Assembly (NCBI GenBank): GCA_020851555.1
Contig: JADZCM010000014.1
Span: 123,636-187,635, forward strand
Direction: 5' to 3'
DNA from: Bryobacterales bacterium
GTDB taxonomy: Bacteria; Acidobacteriota; Terriglobia; Bryobacterales; Bryobacteraceae
Length of the DNA stretch: 64,000 bases
The notes under the pieces are model-generated. The model saw only the letters and a program-made list of their open reading frames with translations. It did no database searches and had not been told where the DNA came from. The stretch's first letter is position 1; each line of letters begins with the position of its first letter. This document shows positions 1 through 10,322 of the stretch, in pieces. The position numbers and the translations under genes were made by a program.

Positions 1-1062
1 GGCCTCGCCCACCACGGCGGCCGCCGGCACAACGCACACGTCGCTGCGTTCGTAGGCGGCCAGCGAGGGCTCCTTGGTCACGAGGTCCACCGACTCCAGC
101 GGGCGGCGCAAAGTCGAGATCGGCTTCAACAGACCCCGCACCACGATCTGCCCACCGTTGGAGATGCCGCCCTCAATCCCTCCGGCGCGGTTGGAGCCGC
201 GGGTGAAGCGGCGTCCCTCCCCGTCGTAGTGAATCGTGTCCTGAACCTTGGAGCCGAAACTGGCGGCGCTCTCGGCGGCGCTCCCGATCTCGACGCCCTT
301 CACCGCCTGGATGGAGACGATGGCTTGAGCCAGCCGCGCGTCGAGCCGTGAGTCCCAGGCGGTGTGAGATCCCAGGCCCGGCGGGACTCCTTGCGCCACG
401 ACCTCGAACACGCCGCCCACCGTGTCCCCGGTGCGATAAGCCTCGTCGACCACCGCCTTCATCTCCTGCTCCACCTGCGCGTCGACGCAGGCCAGCAGCA
501 CCTCCGGCCGCTGGCTGAGCGCGACGAGTTCCTCCCAAGCGGCGCTCCTGCCGAGCTTCACGGAACCTACCGCAACCACATGGCTGAGCACCTGAATCCC
601 GAACTCCCCCAGAAACGCCTTGGCAATGGCGCCGGCGGCCACGCGCGCCGTGGTCTCGCGGGCGCTGGAGCGCTCCAGGATGTACCGCGCGTCGTGGAAA
701 CCGTACTTGAGGCAGCCGGCGAGATCCGCGTGGCCCGGCCGGGGGCGCGTGACCGGCTTCCGCTTCAGGTCCGCGCCCTCGAAATCCTCGACCGGCATCG
801 CTTCGGTCCAGTTCTGCCAATCCTTGTTCCGGATGAGCAAAGCGACCGGCGCGCCGATGGTGCGCGAGTGGCGGACTCCGGCGGCGATCCCGGCTTCGTC
901 CGTTTCGATCTTCATACGCCCGCCCCGGCCGAAGCCCTGCTGCCGGCGCCACAACTCGCGGTTGATGGCGGCCACCGATACGGGCACCCCCGCCGGCAAA
1001 CCCGTCAGCGTGGCCACGAGACACTGGCCGTGGGACTCACCGGCGGTTTCGAAGCGAAACAT
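1..1062 (-). CDS. aroC: Chorismate synthase (3' end outside window)
   Basis: Converts 5-enolpyruvylshikimate-3-phosphate to chorismate, the last common step of aromatic amino acid synthesis, using reduced FMN. The reading frame from ATG at 1062 is open to the window edge (354 codons), so only a short C-terminal piece is missing compared with the usual 360-390 residues. Visible family signatures are GESHG at residues 8-12, GRGGRMKIETD at 45-55, RPGHADLAG at 108-116 and the basic stretch RSSARETTARVAAGA at 131-145. It lies 32 bases downstream of the SurA-like lipoprotein gene on the same strand, so the two may be cotranscribed. Identity is certain; the stop codon is not seen. Confidence 0.95.
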   Translation of the reverse strand, partial: MFRFETAGESHGQCLVATLTGLPAGVPVSVAAINRELWRRQQGFGRGGRMKIETDEAGIAAGVRHSRTIGAPVALLIRNKDWQNWTEAMPVEDFEGADLKRKPVTRPRPGHADLAGCLKYGFHDARYILERSSARETTARVAAGAIAKAFLGEFGIQVLSHVVAVGSVKLGRSAAWEELVALSQRPEVLLACVDAQVEQEMKAVVDEAYRTGDTVGGVFEVVAQGVPPGLGSHTAWDSRLDARLAQAIVSIQAVKGVEIGSAAESAASFGSKVQDTIHYDGEGRRFTRGSNRAGGIEGGISNGGQIVVRGLLKPISTLRRPLESVDLVTKEPSLAAYERSDVCVVPAAAVVGEA

Positions 1063-1094
1063 GCGGTCACTCCATGCGCGAACCGGCCGGCCGG

Positions 1095-2132
1095 CTAGTT
1101 GCCCGCACTGGCCTCCTTCAGGATCGAATTGGCGAAGTGGTTCACCACCTTCGCCTCGTTGCGGGCCCGCTCGTAGTAGGCCGCCTTGAGCAGGGTGTCC
1201 TTGCGGTTCAGCAGTTGCTCCCGGATGGTCTGCTGGACGCGAGGGTCGCTCAGGTCGCGCTGCCCGGCCGGCTCCTTGGAGATCACTTTAAGGATGCGAT
1301 AGCCTTCGGCCGTCCGGATGACCGGTGAAAACTGGCCGGGCGCGAGCTGCATCACCATCTTCCTCAGTTCGACGTTGGCTTTTTCCAGCGCGGATTCCGG
1401 AATAAAGCCCAGGTCGCCTCCGTTGGGGGCGCTCTCCGGATCTTCCGAGAAGCTCTGCGCCACCATGGTGAAATCCTCTCCCGCCTTCAGGCGGCCTTGT
1501 AGCATCAGGATCTTTTTGCGCGCCTGTTCGTCGTTCTGAGCTTTGTCGCCCTTCAGGTTCCTGACGTTCGGGTCCGGGTGAGGCGTCACCAGCAACTGCG
1601 CCAGGTGCACCTGGGGCTCGGCGAGGTTGAAACTCTCGCGGTTGGCGTTGTAGAAATCGGCGACGTCCTTGTCGGTGATGTTGATATGCGACGTGATCTC
1701 ACGGTTGAACAGCTTCTGCACGCTGAGTTCCCGCCGCAGTTGCGCCTTCAGTTCCTCGACGGTCATCTTACGCTCGCCGAGTTGCTTCTGGAACTCCTCC
1801 TGGGTGGACAGCGCCTTCAACTCGTTGAACTTGGCCTCCACGTCGGCGTCCGCCGCCATGAGGCCCAGCTTCTCGGCGCGTTGCAGCATGATCTCCGAGT
1901 CGATCATCACGCGCAGCACTTCCACTTTCTGAATGGTGACCATGTCCTCACTCGATTCAGAGGCCCGGCGGTCCGGAGGGAAACTGGTGTTGTACTGCTT
2001 ATCGAGATCGGCGTAAGTGATGACCCGGTTATTGACCCTGGCCGCCTCGTTGGCGGGAGGAGACCTGCGGCACGCGGCCGTCGATATCAACAGACAGCCC
2101 ACCACACTCAGAACCAGCGCTTTCATCGGCAT
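1095..2132 (-). CDS. SurA/PpiC-like peptidyl-prolyl isomerase lipoprotein
   Basis: Predicted 345-residue periplasmic chaperone/foldase. The N-terminus has a basic-hydrophobic signal ending in STAAC, giving a lipidated Cys at about residue 21. A SurA-N-like helical region covers roughly residues 30-175. A parvulin rotamase domain follows (about 178-290), recognised by the HLAQLLV strand and by FSEDPESAPNGGDLGFI. The frame stays open upstream to 2402, but that extension is Arg/Pro-rich and would bury the signal peptide, so the Met at 2132 is preferred. Known role of the family: assisting outer-membrane or secreted protein folding. The gene is divergent from metX and just upstream of aroC. Confidence 0.85.
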   Translation of the reverse strand: MPMKALVLSVVGCLLISTAACRRSPPANEAARVNNRVITYADLDKQYNTSFPPDRRASESSEDMVTIQKVEVLRVMIDSEIMLQRAEKLGLMAADADVEAKFNELKALSTQEEFQKQLGERKMTVEELKAQLRRELSVQKLFNREITSHINITDKDVADFYNANRESFNLAEPQVHLAQLLVTPHPDPNVRNLKGDKAQNDEQARKKILMLQGRLKAGEDFTMVAQSFSEDPESAPNGGDLGFIPESALEKANVELRKMVMQLAPGQFSPVIRTAEGYRILKVISKEPAGQRDLSDPRVQQTIREQLLNRKDTLLKAAYYERARNEAKVVNHFANSILKEASAGN

Positions 2133-2276
2133 AGCGTGAAACCGTATTGTAGCGAACCGCGGGCGCAGGGGGAACGCTGTCCGTGTGCGCGGCTGCCGCA
2201 GCGGCTTTGCGTCACCCGGCAATCCGCGCGGCAAGTGGAAAAGCGGGAGCGCGCGGGCCGGCGGCCGCTTTTCTTC

Positions 2277-2301
2277 GCGGCCCTTCCGGCGGAAGGGCCG
2301 C
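2277..2301. repeat. Perfect 11-bp stem hairpin in metX upstream region
   Basis: The arms gcggcccttcc and ggaagggccgc are perfectly complementary around a 3-base loop (2288-2290). It sits between the divergent SurA-like gene and metX. No T-tract follows on either strand, so it is not a standard intrinsic terminator. Function unknown. Confidence 0.6.
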
Positions 2302-2371
2302 GGCCCCCGGGTGGCGGAGCATGGTTCCGGCGCAGCCGGATCCAACGGCAATCGGCCGTCTCCTGGTAACA

Positions 2372-2377
2372 TAAAAT
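2372..2377 (+). promoter_or_regulatory. Putative -10 box of metX
   Basis: TAAAAT stands 14 bases before the GTG start of metX in an otherwise GC-rich stretch. No Shine-Dalgarno sequence is visible between it and the start, which suggests a very short leader. Inferred from sequence only. Confidence 0.35.
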
Positions 2378-2391
2378 TCTCTCGCTTCTTC

Positions 2392-3498
2392 GTGATTGTC
2401 ACGCCACAGCATGTGCGTTTCGATTCGCTGCCGCTCGACTCCGGAGCCTCGCTCGCGCAGGTGGACGTCGCCTACCAAACCTACGGCGTCCTGAACCGGT
2501 CGCGGTCGAACGGGATCCTGCTGCTGCACGCCCTTACGGGGGATGCCCACGTGGCGGGAATCAGCCAGGAAACCGGCAAGCCGGGCTGGTGGGACAATTC
2601 CGTCGGGCCGGGGAAGGCCTTCGATACGGAGAAGTACTTCATCGTCTGCGCCAATGTCCTGGGAGGCTGCCGCGGGACCACCGGCCCGGCCTCCATCAAT
2701 CCGGCCACGGGCGCGCACTACGCCATGTCCTTCCCGGTGATCACCATCTGCGACATGGTGCGGCTCCAGAAGAAACTGGTGGACCACCTGGGAATCGAGC
2801 GGCTCCTGGCGGTCGCCGGCGGCTCGATGGGGGGCATGCAGGCGCTGGAGTGGGCGGTCGCCTACCCGGAGGCCGTGGCGGCGGTGATTCCCATCGCCAC
2901 GACTTCCCGGCACAGCGCGCAGCAGATCGCCTTCAACGAAGTCGGCCGGCAGGCCATCATGGCCGATCCGGACTGGAACCAGGGCGACTACTACGGCGGC
3001 AAGCCTCCCGCGCGCGGCCTCTCGGTGGCCCGCATGGTCGGCCACATCACATACATGAGCGACGAGTCGATGCGGGAGAAGTTCGGCCGCCGCCTGCGGG
3101 ACAAGGAGCGGTACGGCTTCGACTTCTCCGTGGACTTCGAAGTGGAGAGTTACCTGCGCTACCGCGGCGCGCAGTTCGTGGAGCGTTTCGACGCCAATTC
3201 CTACCTCTACATCACGAAGGCGCTGGACTACTTCGACCTGGCCAACGGGCGAGGCTCGCTGGCCGAAGCGCTGGGACAGACGGCGGCGCGCTTCCTGGTG
3301 ATCAGCTTCACGTCGGACTGGCTCTACCCCACCTACCAATCGCTGGAGATCGTCAAAGCTCTTCGCAGCCGTAACCGCGACGTGGCCTATTGCGAATTGA
3401 CGTCCAACTACGGCCATGACGCGTTCCTGGTGGATATCGGGGAGCAGAGCGAGATCCTGCGCGGCTTTCTGGCCAGCACCTTCAAGGAGGCTGCCTGA
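2392..3498 (+). CDS. metX: Homoserine O-acetyltransferase MetX
   Basis: Acetylates homoserine as the first committed step of methionine synthesis (alpha/beta hydrolase fold, cytoplasm). From GTG at 2392 the product is 368 residues, the normal family length. The nucleophile elbow GGSMGGMQ places the catalytic Ser near residue 146; TSDWLYP (Asp) and YGHDAFL (His) near the C-terminus complete the triad. The frame is open upstream to 2185, but that extension is compositionally random and covers the 2277-2301 hairpin, so GTG 2392 was chosen; no ATG is available. metW follows after 2 bases. Succinyltransferase activity cannot be excluded from sequence alone, as MetX substrates vary. Confidence 0.93.
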   Translation: MIVTPQHVRFDSLPLDSGASLAQVDVAYQTYGVLNRSRSNGILLLHALTGDAHVAGISQETGKPGWWDNSVGPGKAFDTEKYFIVCANVLGGCRGTTGPASINPATGAHYAMSFPVITICDMVRLQKKLVDHLGIERLLAVAGGSMGGMQALEWAVAYPEAVAAVIPIATTSRHSAQQIAFNEVGRQAIMADPDWNQGDYYGGKPPARGLSVARMVGHITYMSDESMREKFGRRLRDKERYGFDFSVDFEVESYLRYRGAQFVERFDANSYLYITKALDYFDLANGRGSLAEALGQTAARFLVISFTSDWLYPTYQSLEIVKALRSRNRDVAYCELTSNYGHDAFLVDIGEQSEILRGFLASTFKEAA

Positions 3499-3500
3499 AG

Positions 3501-4130
3501 ATGTCCGCATTGACTCAGGCCGGCGCCCGTCCCTTTGTTCGGGAGATTCTCGGCCGCAGCGACTACGCGATCATCGGCGGGTTGGTCGCCCGGCACGCCA
3601 AGGTGCTGGATTTGGGATGCGGCGACGGCGAACTGCTCCAGTGGCTGGCCGAGAACAAAGGCGTGGAGGCGCGCGGCATCGAGATCAACAGTTCCAGGGT
3701 GCAGCGGGCCATCAGCCGCGGCGTCCCGGCGTACCAGGGGGACATCGACCAGGGCCTGGCCGACTACCCCGATCAGGCCTTCGACTACGTGATCCTCAGC
3801 CTGACTTTACAGGAGACCCGGCGCCCGCTGGTGGTGCTCAAGGAGATGCTGCGGGTGGGACGCCGCGCCATCGTGACGTTCCCGAACTTCGGACACTGGC
3901 GGGTGCGCCTGGCGCACCTGCTGAGAGGCCGGGCGCCGAAGACCAGGCTGTTCCCTTATGACTGGTACGACTCTCCCAACATCCACTTCTTCACGGTGAA
4001 GGACTTCGAGGCGGTGGTGCGGCAGGAGGGCTGGACCGTCGAGCGGAGGATCTTCATCTCGGGCCACTACCTGGGCACGGTCCTCTACAACCTCATGGCC
4101 GAAGTGGCGGTGTTCCTGGTGCGGCGTTAG
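3501..4130 (+). CDS. metW: Methionine biosynthesis protein MetW (methyltransferase-like)
   Basis: A 209-residue class I SAM-methyltransferase-fold protein with motif I VLDLGCGDGELL near residues 34-45. It carries the MetW-typical segments RARGIEIN-like acid loop and FPNFGHWRVRLAHLLRGRAP, and ends in the usual length range. metX-metW is a conserved gene pair; MetW is thought to act with MetX in acyl-homoserine formation, but its exact reaction is not settled. The ATG lies 2 bases after the metX stop, so translation is probably coupled. Convergent with thiC. Confidence 0.93.
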   Translation: MSALTQAGARPFVREILGRSDYAIIGGLVARHAKVLDLGCGDGELLQWLAENKGVEARGIEINSSRVQRAISRGVPAYQGDIDQGLADYPDQAFDYVILSLTLQETRRPLVVLKEMLRVGRRAIVTFPNFGHWRVRLAHLLRGRAPKTRLFPYDWYDSPNIHFFTVKDFEAVVRQEGWTVERRIFISGHYLGTVLYNLMAEVAVFLVRR

Positions 4131-4216
4131 AGGCGGCGCCTCCCACTACCCCAAGCAGAGCGCGGCGGGGGCGTGGTCCGCCGCCGGGATCTCCCCGGCG
4201 CCGCCCCGCCGGACAA

Positions 4217-5710
<1,494 letters not shown>

Positions 5711-7453
5711 TTATGCGCCGTCCGCCCGGCGCACGTCGCGAACCGTGGCGCTCCAGCCCGGAAGACCACGCTGGAGGGCGTAGGCGTCCTCCTCAACGCA
5801 AACAGCCAGGTCGATGGAGGCGCCCGGTTGCACTTCGGCCAGCCGTCCGGCGAAGTTCCAGGCCTTCACCGTCAAGGTTCTTCCCTTCTGGCCAACGCTG
5901 AAGCGCAGGTGCCGCTCCTTCATCACCACTGGCTCGGACACAACGGACGCGCTCAGCAGCGCGATGACGGGGGCCGGGTTGCCGAAGCCGAACGGCGCAA
6001 GCCTGAGGATTCCCTCCACCGCGGATTCGCTCAGTTCGTCGAGGCCGGCGACGGCGTCGATCTCCAGGACGGGAGTCAGATCCTGCTCCGTCAGAACGGT
6101 TTCGGCGTAGGCGTTCAGCCGGTTCCGCAGTTCCGGAATCCGCGCGGCCTCCAGTGTCACCCCCACGGCCTGCCGGTGCCCGCCGAAGCGGATGAACAGG
6201 TCCGGCATGCGCTCCAGCGCCTCCAGCAGGTGGAAGGGCGGGATGCTGCGCCCGCTTCCCTGCGCCACGCCGGTGGCGGGCTCCTCCCCGAGAACGATCA
6301 CCGGCCGGTGGAATCTCTCCACCAGGCGGCTGGCCACGATGCCTACTACGCCCCGGTGCCAGTCCGCGCCGGAGTAGACGAGAGCCTTGTCCCCGGCGCT
6401 GACCGGAGTCCGTTCGCACTCCTCCAGGATCGACTGCACGATCGCGGCCTCCGCCTGCTGCCTTTCCTGGTTCAGGGCGTGCAACTGGTTCGCCAGGCGG
6501 CCGGCGCGCCCGGCATCGCGAGTGAGCAGTAACTCGATCACGTCCCCCGCCTCGGCCATGCGGCCGGCCGCATTGATGCGCGGGGCGATGCGGAACGCCA
6601 CCTGGCGCGCCGTCGGCACGTCGCCCTCGCTGAAACCGGCCACCGCCAGCAAGGCCCGCAGGCCCGGGCTGCGAACCGAGCTCAACCCGTCCAGTCCGTG
6701 CTTGACCAGGATGCGGTTCTCGCCCTTCAGCGGCACAACATCCGCCACGGTGGCGATGGCCACCAGCTTCATCAGCGAGTCCAGCAACCGCCCGCGGCGT
6801 TCGCGCGGCCAGCCCAGGCTCCGGAGCAGAGCCTCCGCCAGTTTGAACGCCACCCCGGCGCCGCACAGGTTCTTTTCGGGGTAGAGGCAGTCCCTGCGTT
6901 TGGGATTGAGCACAGCGCAGGCGGGCGGCAACTCCGCTTCGGGCAGGTGGTGATCGGCCACGATCACGTCGATGCCCGCGGAGCGCGCCTGGAGAATCGC
7001 GTCGCCGGAGCGGATGCCCGTGTCGGCGCTGATCAGCAGCCTCACTCCCGCCGCGGCGGCCTGTTCGATCACCTCCGGCCGCAGCCCGTAGCCGTCGCGC
7101 AGCCGGTTCGGGATCTGAAAGGAGGCCCGGCCGCCCGCTCGTTCGATGACGGTCTTCAGTATCACCACCGCGGCGATCCCGTCAGCGTCGTAGTCGCCGA
7201 AAAGCAGGACCGGCTGTTTTTCCCGGATCGCCTCGAGCAGGCGATGGACCGCCTCCGTCATCCCCGCCAGCAGAAACGGATCGTGCAGGTCCTCCCGGGA
7301 CGGCTCCAGGAACGCGCGGGCCGCGGGCGCCTCGCGATATCCCCTCCGGATCAGTACGCGGCCTATCAGCGGCGGCAGACCGAGCGCACGGGCCAGCGAT
7401 TCGGCCTCCAGGGGGTCTGCGGCCGGGATGCGCCACCTGGCCGGCCGGGTCAT
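5711..7453 (-). CDS. recJ: Single-stranded-DNA-specific exonuclease RecJ
   Basis: A 5'-3' ssDNA exonuclease in recombination and mismatch repair. The 580-residue product has the DHH-phosphoesterase signature: GDYDADG at residues 86-92 and DHH at 167-169, with the spacer motif SADTGIRSG between them. The DHHA1 half follows, including APRINAAGRMAEAGD and GSGRSIPPFHLLEAL, with the FGGHRQAVG block, and then the C-terminal OB-like region ending near SATVRDVRRADGA. All catalytic Asp/His motifs appear intact. The ATG at 7453 lies 12 bases after the stop of the preceding gene, so it is likely the last gene of the microcompartment-locus transcript. Confidence 0.95.
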   Translation of the reverse strand: MTRPARWRIPAADPLEAESLARALGLPPLIGRVLIRRGYREAPAARAFLEPSREDLHDPFLLAGMTEAVHRLLEAIREKQPVLLFGDYDADGIAAVVILKTVIERAGGRASFQIPNRLRDGYGLRPEVIEQAAAAGVRLLISADTGIRSGDAILQARSAGIDVIVADHHLPEAELPPACAVLNPKRRDCLYPEKNLCGAGVAFKLAEALLRSLGWPRERRGRLLDSLMKLVAIATVADVVPLKGENRILVKHGLDGLSSVRSPGLRALLAVAGFSEGDVPTARQVAFRIAPRINAAGRMAEAGDVIELLLTRDAGRAGRLANQLHALNQERQQAEAAIVQSILEECERTPVSAGDKALVYSGADWHRGVVGIVASRLVERFHRPVIVLGEEPATGVAQGSGRSIPPFHLLEALERMPDLFIRFGGHRQAVGVTLEAARIPELRNRLNAYAETVLTEQDLTPVLEIDAVAGLDELSESAVEGILRLAPFGFGNPAPVIALLSASVVSEPVVMKERHLRFSVGQKGRTLTVKAWNFAGRLAEVQPGASIDLAVCVEEDAYALQRGLPGWSATVRDVRRADGA

Positions 7454-7465
7454 TCGAGCGGGCGT

Positions 7466-7954
7466 CTAATTCCTGGAGAAATAGCCGCCCATGGACTCAT
7501 CGTCCTCATCGTCTTCGGCCTCAGAGGAGTAATCCTCGATCTCGTCGAGGATGTGGAGAAAATCACCGTACCAGTCAGCCTGCACCTCGTAGATGTAGGT
7601 TCGGCCGTCGAGATCGTAGGAGACCTCCAGCGAGCAGGTGAAGCCGTGGTAGGAAAGGGCCTGCCGCAGCTTTCGTTCGTAAGCGCGCCGCTCCTCGGCG
7701 GGCATGTCGCACTCTTCGAGACGGTCCAGGGCATCTTCCGCCATGCCGTCGACGAATTCCAGGTGGTGAAACACCACCATCTTCACGCCGGCCTGCCGCG
7801 CGGTGGCCAGAAAGTGGCTGAAATCGGGGCGGGTCCGGGTATCCCAGAATGCCACCGGCCGGGACTCGGCGTGACGGCCGAAGCCCTCGAATACGGTCAG
7901 TCCCGCCGATGTCAACTGCCGGACCACCTCTTCTTTCAAAGCGTCAAGGTTCAT
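7466..7954 (-). CDS. Acidic protein of unknown function in microcompartment locus
   Basis: A 162-residue soluble protein I do not recognise. Its start ATG overlaps the TGA stop of the aldehyde dehydrogenase gene (ATGA), a strong sign of translational coupling and of shared function. It is mixed alpha/beta by eye, with hydrophobic core strands such as KMVVFHHLEF and YIYEVQADWYGDFLHILDE. An acidic tail (SEAEDDEDDES) precedes a short aromatic end. There is no signal peptide or membrane segment. The in-frame extension further upstream on the minus strand is the antisense of the dehydrogenase frame and was rejected. Confidence 0.75.
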   Translation of the reverse strand: MNLDALKEEVVRQLTSAGLTVFEGFGRHAESRPVAFWDTRTRPDFSHFLATARQAGVKMVVFHHLEFVDGMAEDALDRLEECDMPAEERRAYERKLRQALSYHGFTCSLEVSYDLDGRTYIYEVQADWYGDFLHILDEIEDYSSEAEDDEDDESMGGYFSRN

Positions 7955-9786
7955 TTGGTTGAGCGCTCCGCCACGATCAGGATGTCGTGCTGGTTGCCGA
8001 GTTCGCGCGCCGAAGGCGTGACGATGGTCTTGGGGCCGATGTAGATCTTGCGGGATTCCCGCAATGCCTCCCGAACGTCGTTTTCGCAGACGAACTCGGC
8101 GATTCGGACTTGTGGCGTGCTCTCGGGCGGCGGGGGGGAGGGGACCGGCGGCGGGGCGGGCGCGGGCGCCGCGGGAGCGGCGGAGATCCGCCTCGCAGCC
8201 AGGAACTCGTCCACGACCTGCCGCGCCACACTGGCCGCGGATGGCGGAGTGGAAGCAGGCGCCACTGCCGGAGCGGGCGAAGCGGGCGCTGGCGCTGCTG
8301 CCTCCAGTGGCGCATCCAGCCGGATTCCACGCTCGGCCAGGTAGCGCTCCACTGCCGCCCGGACGGCCTCCCGTTCGCCGGCGTCGGGCGTCCGCGCGGC
8401 GGCGCCGGCCGGAGGCACGGTGAACGCCTCCTCGGGCCGCCTCACGGCGTACGTCAGGCGCTTGACGTTGATAAGGTGCAGCGGTCCGATGTTGTCCCCC
8501 GTGCTGTTGCCGCCCATGGCGCCGCAGCCCAGGGTCATGGAAGGCAGCAGGTTGGTCGTGATGCCCACCGAGCCGGCCGGGGATTGCGTGTTCACCATCA
8601 CACGCATGGCGGGCATCCGTTCGGCAAAGGCCCGGATGCGCACTTCGTCCTTCGAGAAGATCACGCAGGTGTGGCCCCGGCCTCCATAGTTGAGCACCGA
8701 TTCGCAGGCCTCCAGCGCCGCTTCGAAATCGCGCACAAACAGGAGCGCGAGCACCGGCGACAGCTTCTCGGCCGACAGCGGATGCTGCCTGCCCACCCCC
8801 TTGATTTCGACGGCCAGAATGGAGGTATCGGCCGGGATCCGGATTCCCGCCATCTCGGCGATCTTGGCGGGCGACTGGCCGACGCACTTGGGGTTGATCC
8901 CGCCGCCGGCTCTGATCAGGGTGCGCTCCAGCGCCTCCCGGTCCGCGTCGTTGCAGAGGTAAGCTTTCCCCGCCTTCAACTCGGCCAGCACGGCATCCCG
9001 CAAGCCTTCTTCCGCCACCAGCGACTGCTCGCTCGAGCAGACCGTCCCGTAATCGAAGGCCTTGCCCTGGATGACCTGGGCCACGGCTTCGCCGGCGTTG
9101 TAGCTCCGGTCCAGCAGGACGGGCACGTTGCCCGGGCCGACTCCGAGGGCCGGCTTGCCGCTGGAATACGCCGCCCGGACCATGCCCGCGCCGCCGGTGG
9201 CCAGGATGACGGCCACCCGTTCGTGCTTCATCAGAGCCTGCGTGCCTTCCAGGGTGGGCCTGGAGAGGCATTGAATGATGCCTTCCGGCGCGCCGGCCTT
9301 CACGGCGGCGCGGTGGCAGATCTCGGCCGTCTCGTAAGTGCAGCCCTTGGCCGACGGGTGCGGGCTGATGACGATGCCGTTGCCGGCCTTGAGCGAGACG
9401 ATGACTTTGTAGATCACCGTGGAGGTCGGGTTGGTGGTGGGCACGATGGCGGCCACGACCCCCATGGGCACGCCGTACTCCGCGATCTTCTCCTCGGGGA
9501 TCTCACGCAGCAGGCCGACGGTGCGCATGCCGCGGATCCGTTTGGGGAGCCATTCGGCGCACAGGAAATTCTTGGTGACCTTGTCCTCGACGTTGCCGTA
9601 GGTCGTTTCGGCCACCGCCATCTCCGCCAGGCGGCGGGCGTGCTCGCGGCCCTCGGCTGCTATCTGCTCCACGACGGCGTCGACCTGCGCCTGCGAAAAC
9701 CGGCGGTATTGCTGCCAGGCGGTGTAGGCGCGCTCGACCTTGATTCGTACCTCTTCCAGAGCGGCGGGATCAGTCTCGTGTGGCAT
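7951..9786 (-). CDS. Acylating aldehyde dehydrogenase, microcompartment type, with long C-terminal tail
   Basis: Oxidises an aldehyde to an acyl-CoA (EutE/PduP-like). From ATG 9786 the product is 611 residues, about 140 longer than typical family members. The catalytic Cys is C250 in [19 protein letters not shown] and [10 protein letters not shown] match the cofactor-binding fold. After residue about 448 comes a tail: a helix at 471-489 ([18 protein letters not shown]), an Ala/Pro-rich linker, a second helix at 518-534 ([17 protein letters not shown]), a Pro run, then a 50-residue module with [18 protein letters not shown]. The helices resemble encapsulation peptides that target enzymes to shells; this is an inference. 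It is preceded by a shell-protein gene. A TTG at 9795 is an alternative start. Confidence 0.9.
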   Translation of the reverse strand: MPHETDPAALEEVRIKVERAYTAWQQYRRFSQAQVDAVVEQIAAEGREHARRLAEMAVAETTYGNVEDKVTKNFLCAEWLPKRIRGMRTVGLLREIPEEKIAEYGVPMGVVAAIVPTTNPTSTVIYKVIVSLKAGNGIVISPHPSAKGCTYETAEICHRAAVKAGAPEGIIQCLSRPTLEGTQALMKHERVAVILATGGAGMVRAAYSSGKPALGVGPGNVPVLLDRSYNAGEAVAQVIQGKAFDYGTVCSSEQSLVAEEGLRDAVLAELKAGKAYLCNDADREALERTLIRAGGGINPKCVGQSPAKIAEMAGIRIPADTSILAVEIKGVGRQHPLSAEKLSPVLALLFVRDFEAALEACESVLNYGGRGHTCVIFSKDEVRIRAFAERMPAMRVMVNTQSPAGSVGITTNLLPSMTLGCGAMGGNSTGDNIGPLHLINVKRLTYAVRRPEEAFTVPPAGAAARTPDAGEREAVRAAVERYLAERGIRLDAPLEAAAPAPASPAPAVAPASTPPSAASVARQVVDEFLAARRISAAPAAPAPAPPPVPSPPPPESTPQVRIAEFVCENDVREALRESRKIYIGPKTIVTPSARELGNQHDILIVAERSTK

Positions 9787-9797
9787 GGCTGGCAAAG

Positions 9798-9811
9798 CCG
9801 CCGAAAGGCGG
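9798..9811 (-). other. GNRA-type hairpin between shell protein and dehydrogenase genes
   Basis: Five G-C pairs (ccgcc/ggcgg) close a GAAA loop when read on the plus strand (TTTC on the coding strand). It lies just before the dehydrogenase start, where it could affect mRNA stability or relative expression of shell and enzyme. Role inferred only. Confidence 0.35.
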
Positions 9812-9842
9812 TCTCGGCGCCTTTACCGGCGGACTCCCGTCC

Positions 9843-10133
9843 CTAAGCGGACTTCCTGGCCTTCGGCCCGGCCGGCAGTACCCTCTCGACTTCGTCGTGC
9901 GGATTCGGGATGACATGCACGGCGATCAGTTCTCCAACGCGGCGGGCGGCGGCGGCCCCGGCATCGGTAGCGGCCTTCACCGCGCCCACGTCGCCGCGCA
10001 CCGAAACCATCACGTAGCCGGCGCCGACGTACTCCTTCCCGGTAAGGACCACGTTGGCAGTCTTCACCATGGCGTCCGCGGCCTCTATGGCGCCGATCAG
10101 TCCCTTCGTTTCGATCATTCCGAGCGCTTCCAT
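9843..10133 (-). CDS. Bacterial microcompartment hexameric shell protein (BMC-H)
   Basis: A 96-residue single BMC-domain protein of the PduA/CcmK/EutM type that forms the hexagonal tiles of a microcompartment shell. It opens with [21 protein letters not shown], has the central strand and pore-loop region around [13 protein letters not shown], and continues with [15 protein letters not shown], all hallmark segments. It ends with a short basic tail. The start at 10133 is preceded by GAGGAGG, an excellent ribosome site; an upstream in-frame extension was rejected. It is the first gene of a minus-strand run with the aldehyde dehydrogenase. No pentamer vertex or trimer gene is in the window, so other shell parts must be encoded elsewhere if a closed shell forms. 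Confidence 0.95.
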   Translation of the reverse strand: MEALGMIETKGLIGAIEAADAMVKTANVVLTGKEYVGAGYVMVSVRGDVGAVKAATDAGAAAARRVGELIAVHVIPNPHDEVERVLPAGPKARKSA

Positions 10134-10322
10134 CGTGCCTCCTCGAATGATCCTCCACGGTAGCACAAGCCGGCCTCCGAAGTCACCGCCTTCGGCGCAC
10201 TGCGGAAGCCGCGCCCGCGCTGCGCTCAACCGGCGCGCGGCCTTGCCCTGAGGGGGCGCGCCACCTGCCGGGGCTGCGGATTGCGCGGGCCCATAGTACC
10301 ATTGACTTGGGAGCTTGACATC

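Noticed and set aside
2185-2391. In-frame N-terminal extension of metX
   Set aside because: Arg/Gly/Pro-rich, covers the intergenic hairpin, and would make the protein 69 residues longer than the family.
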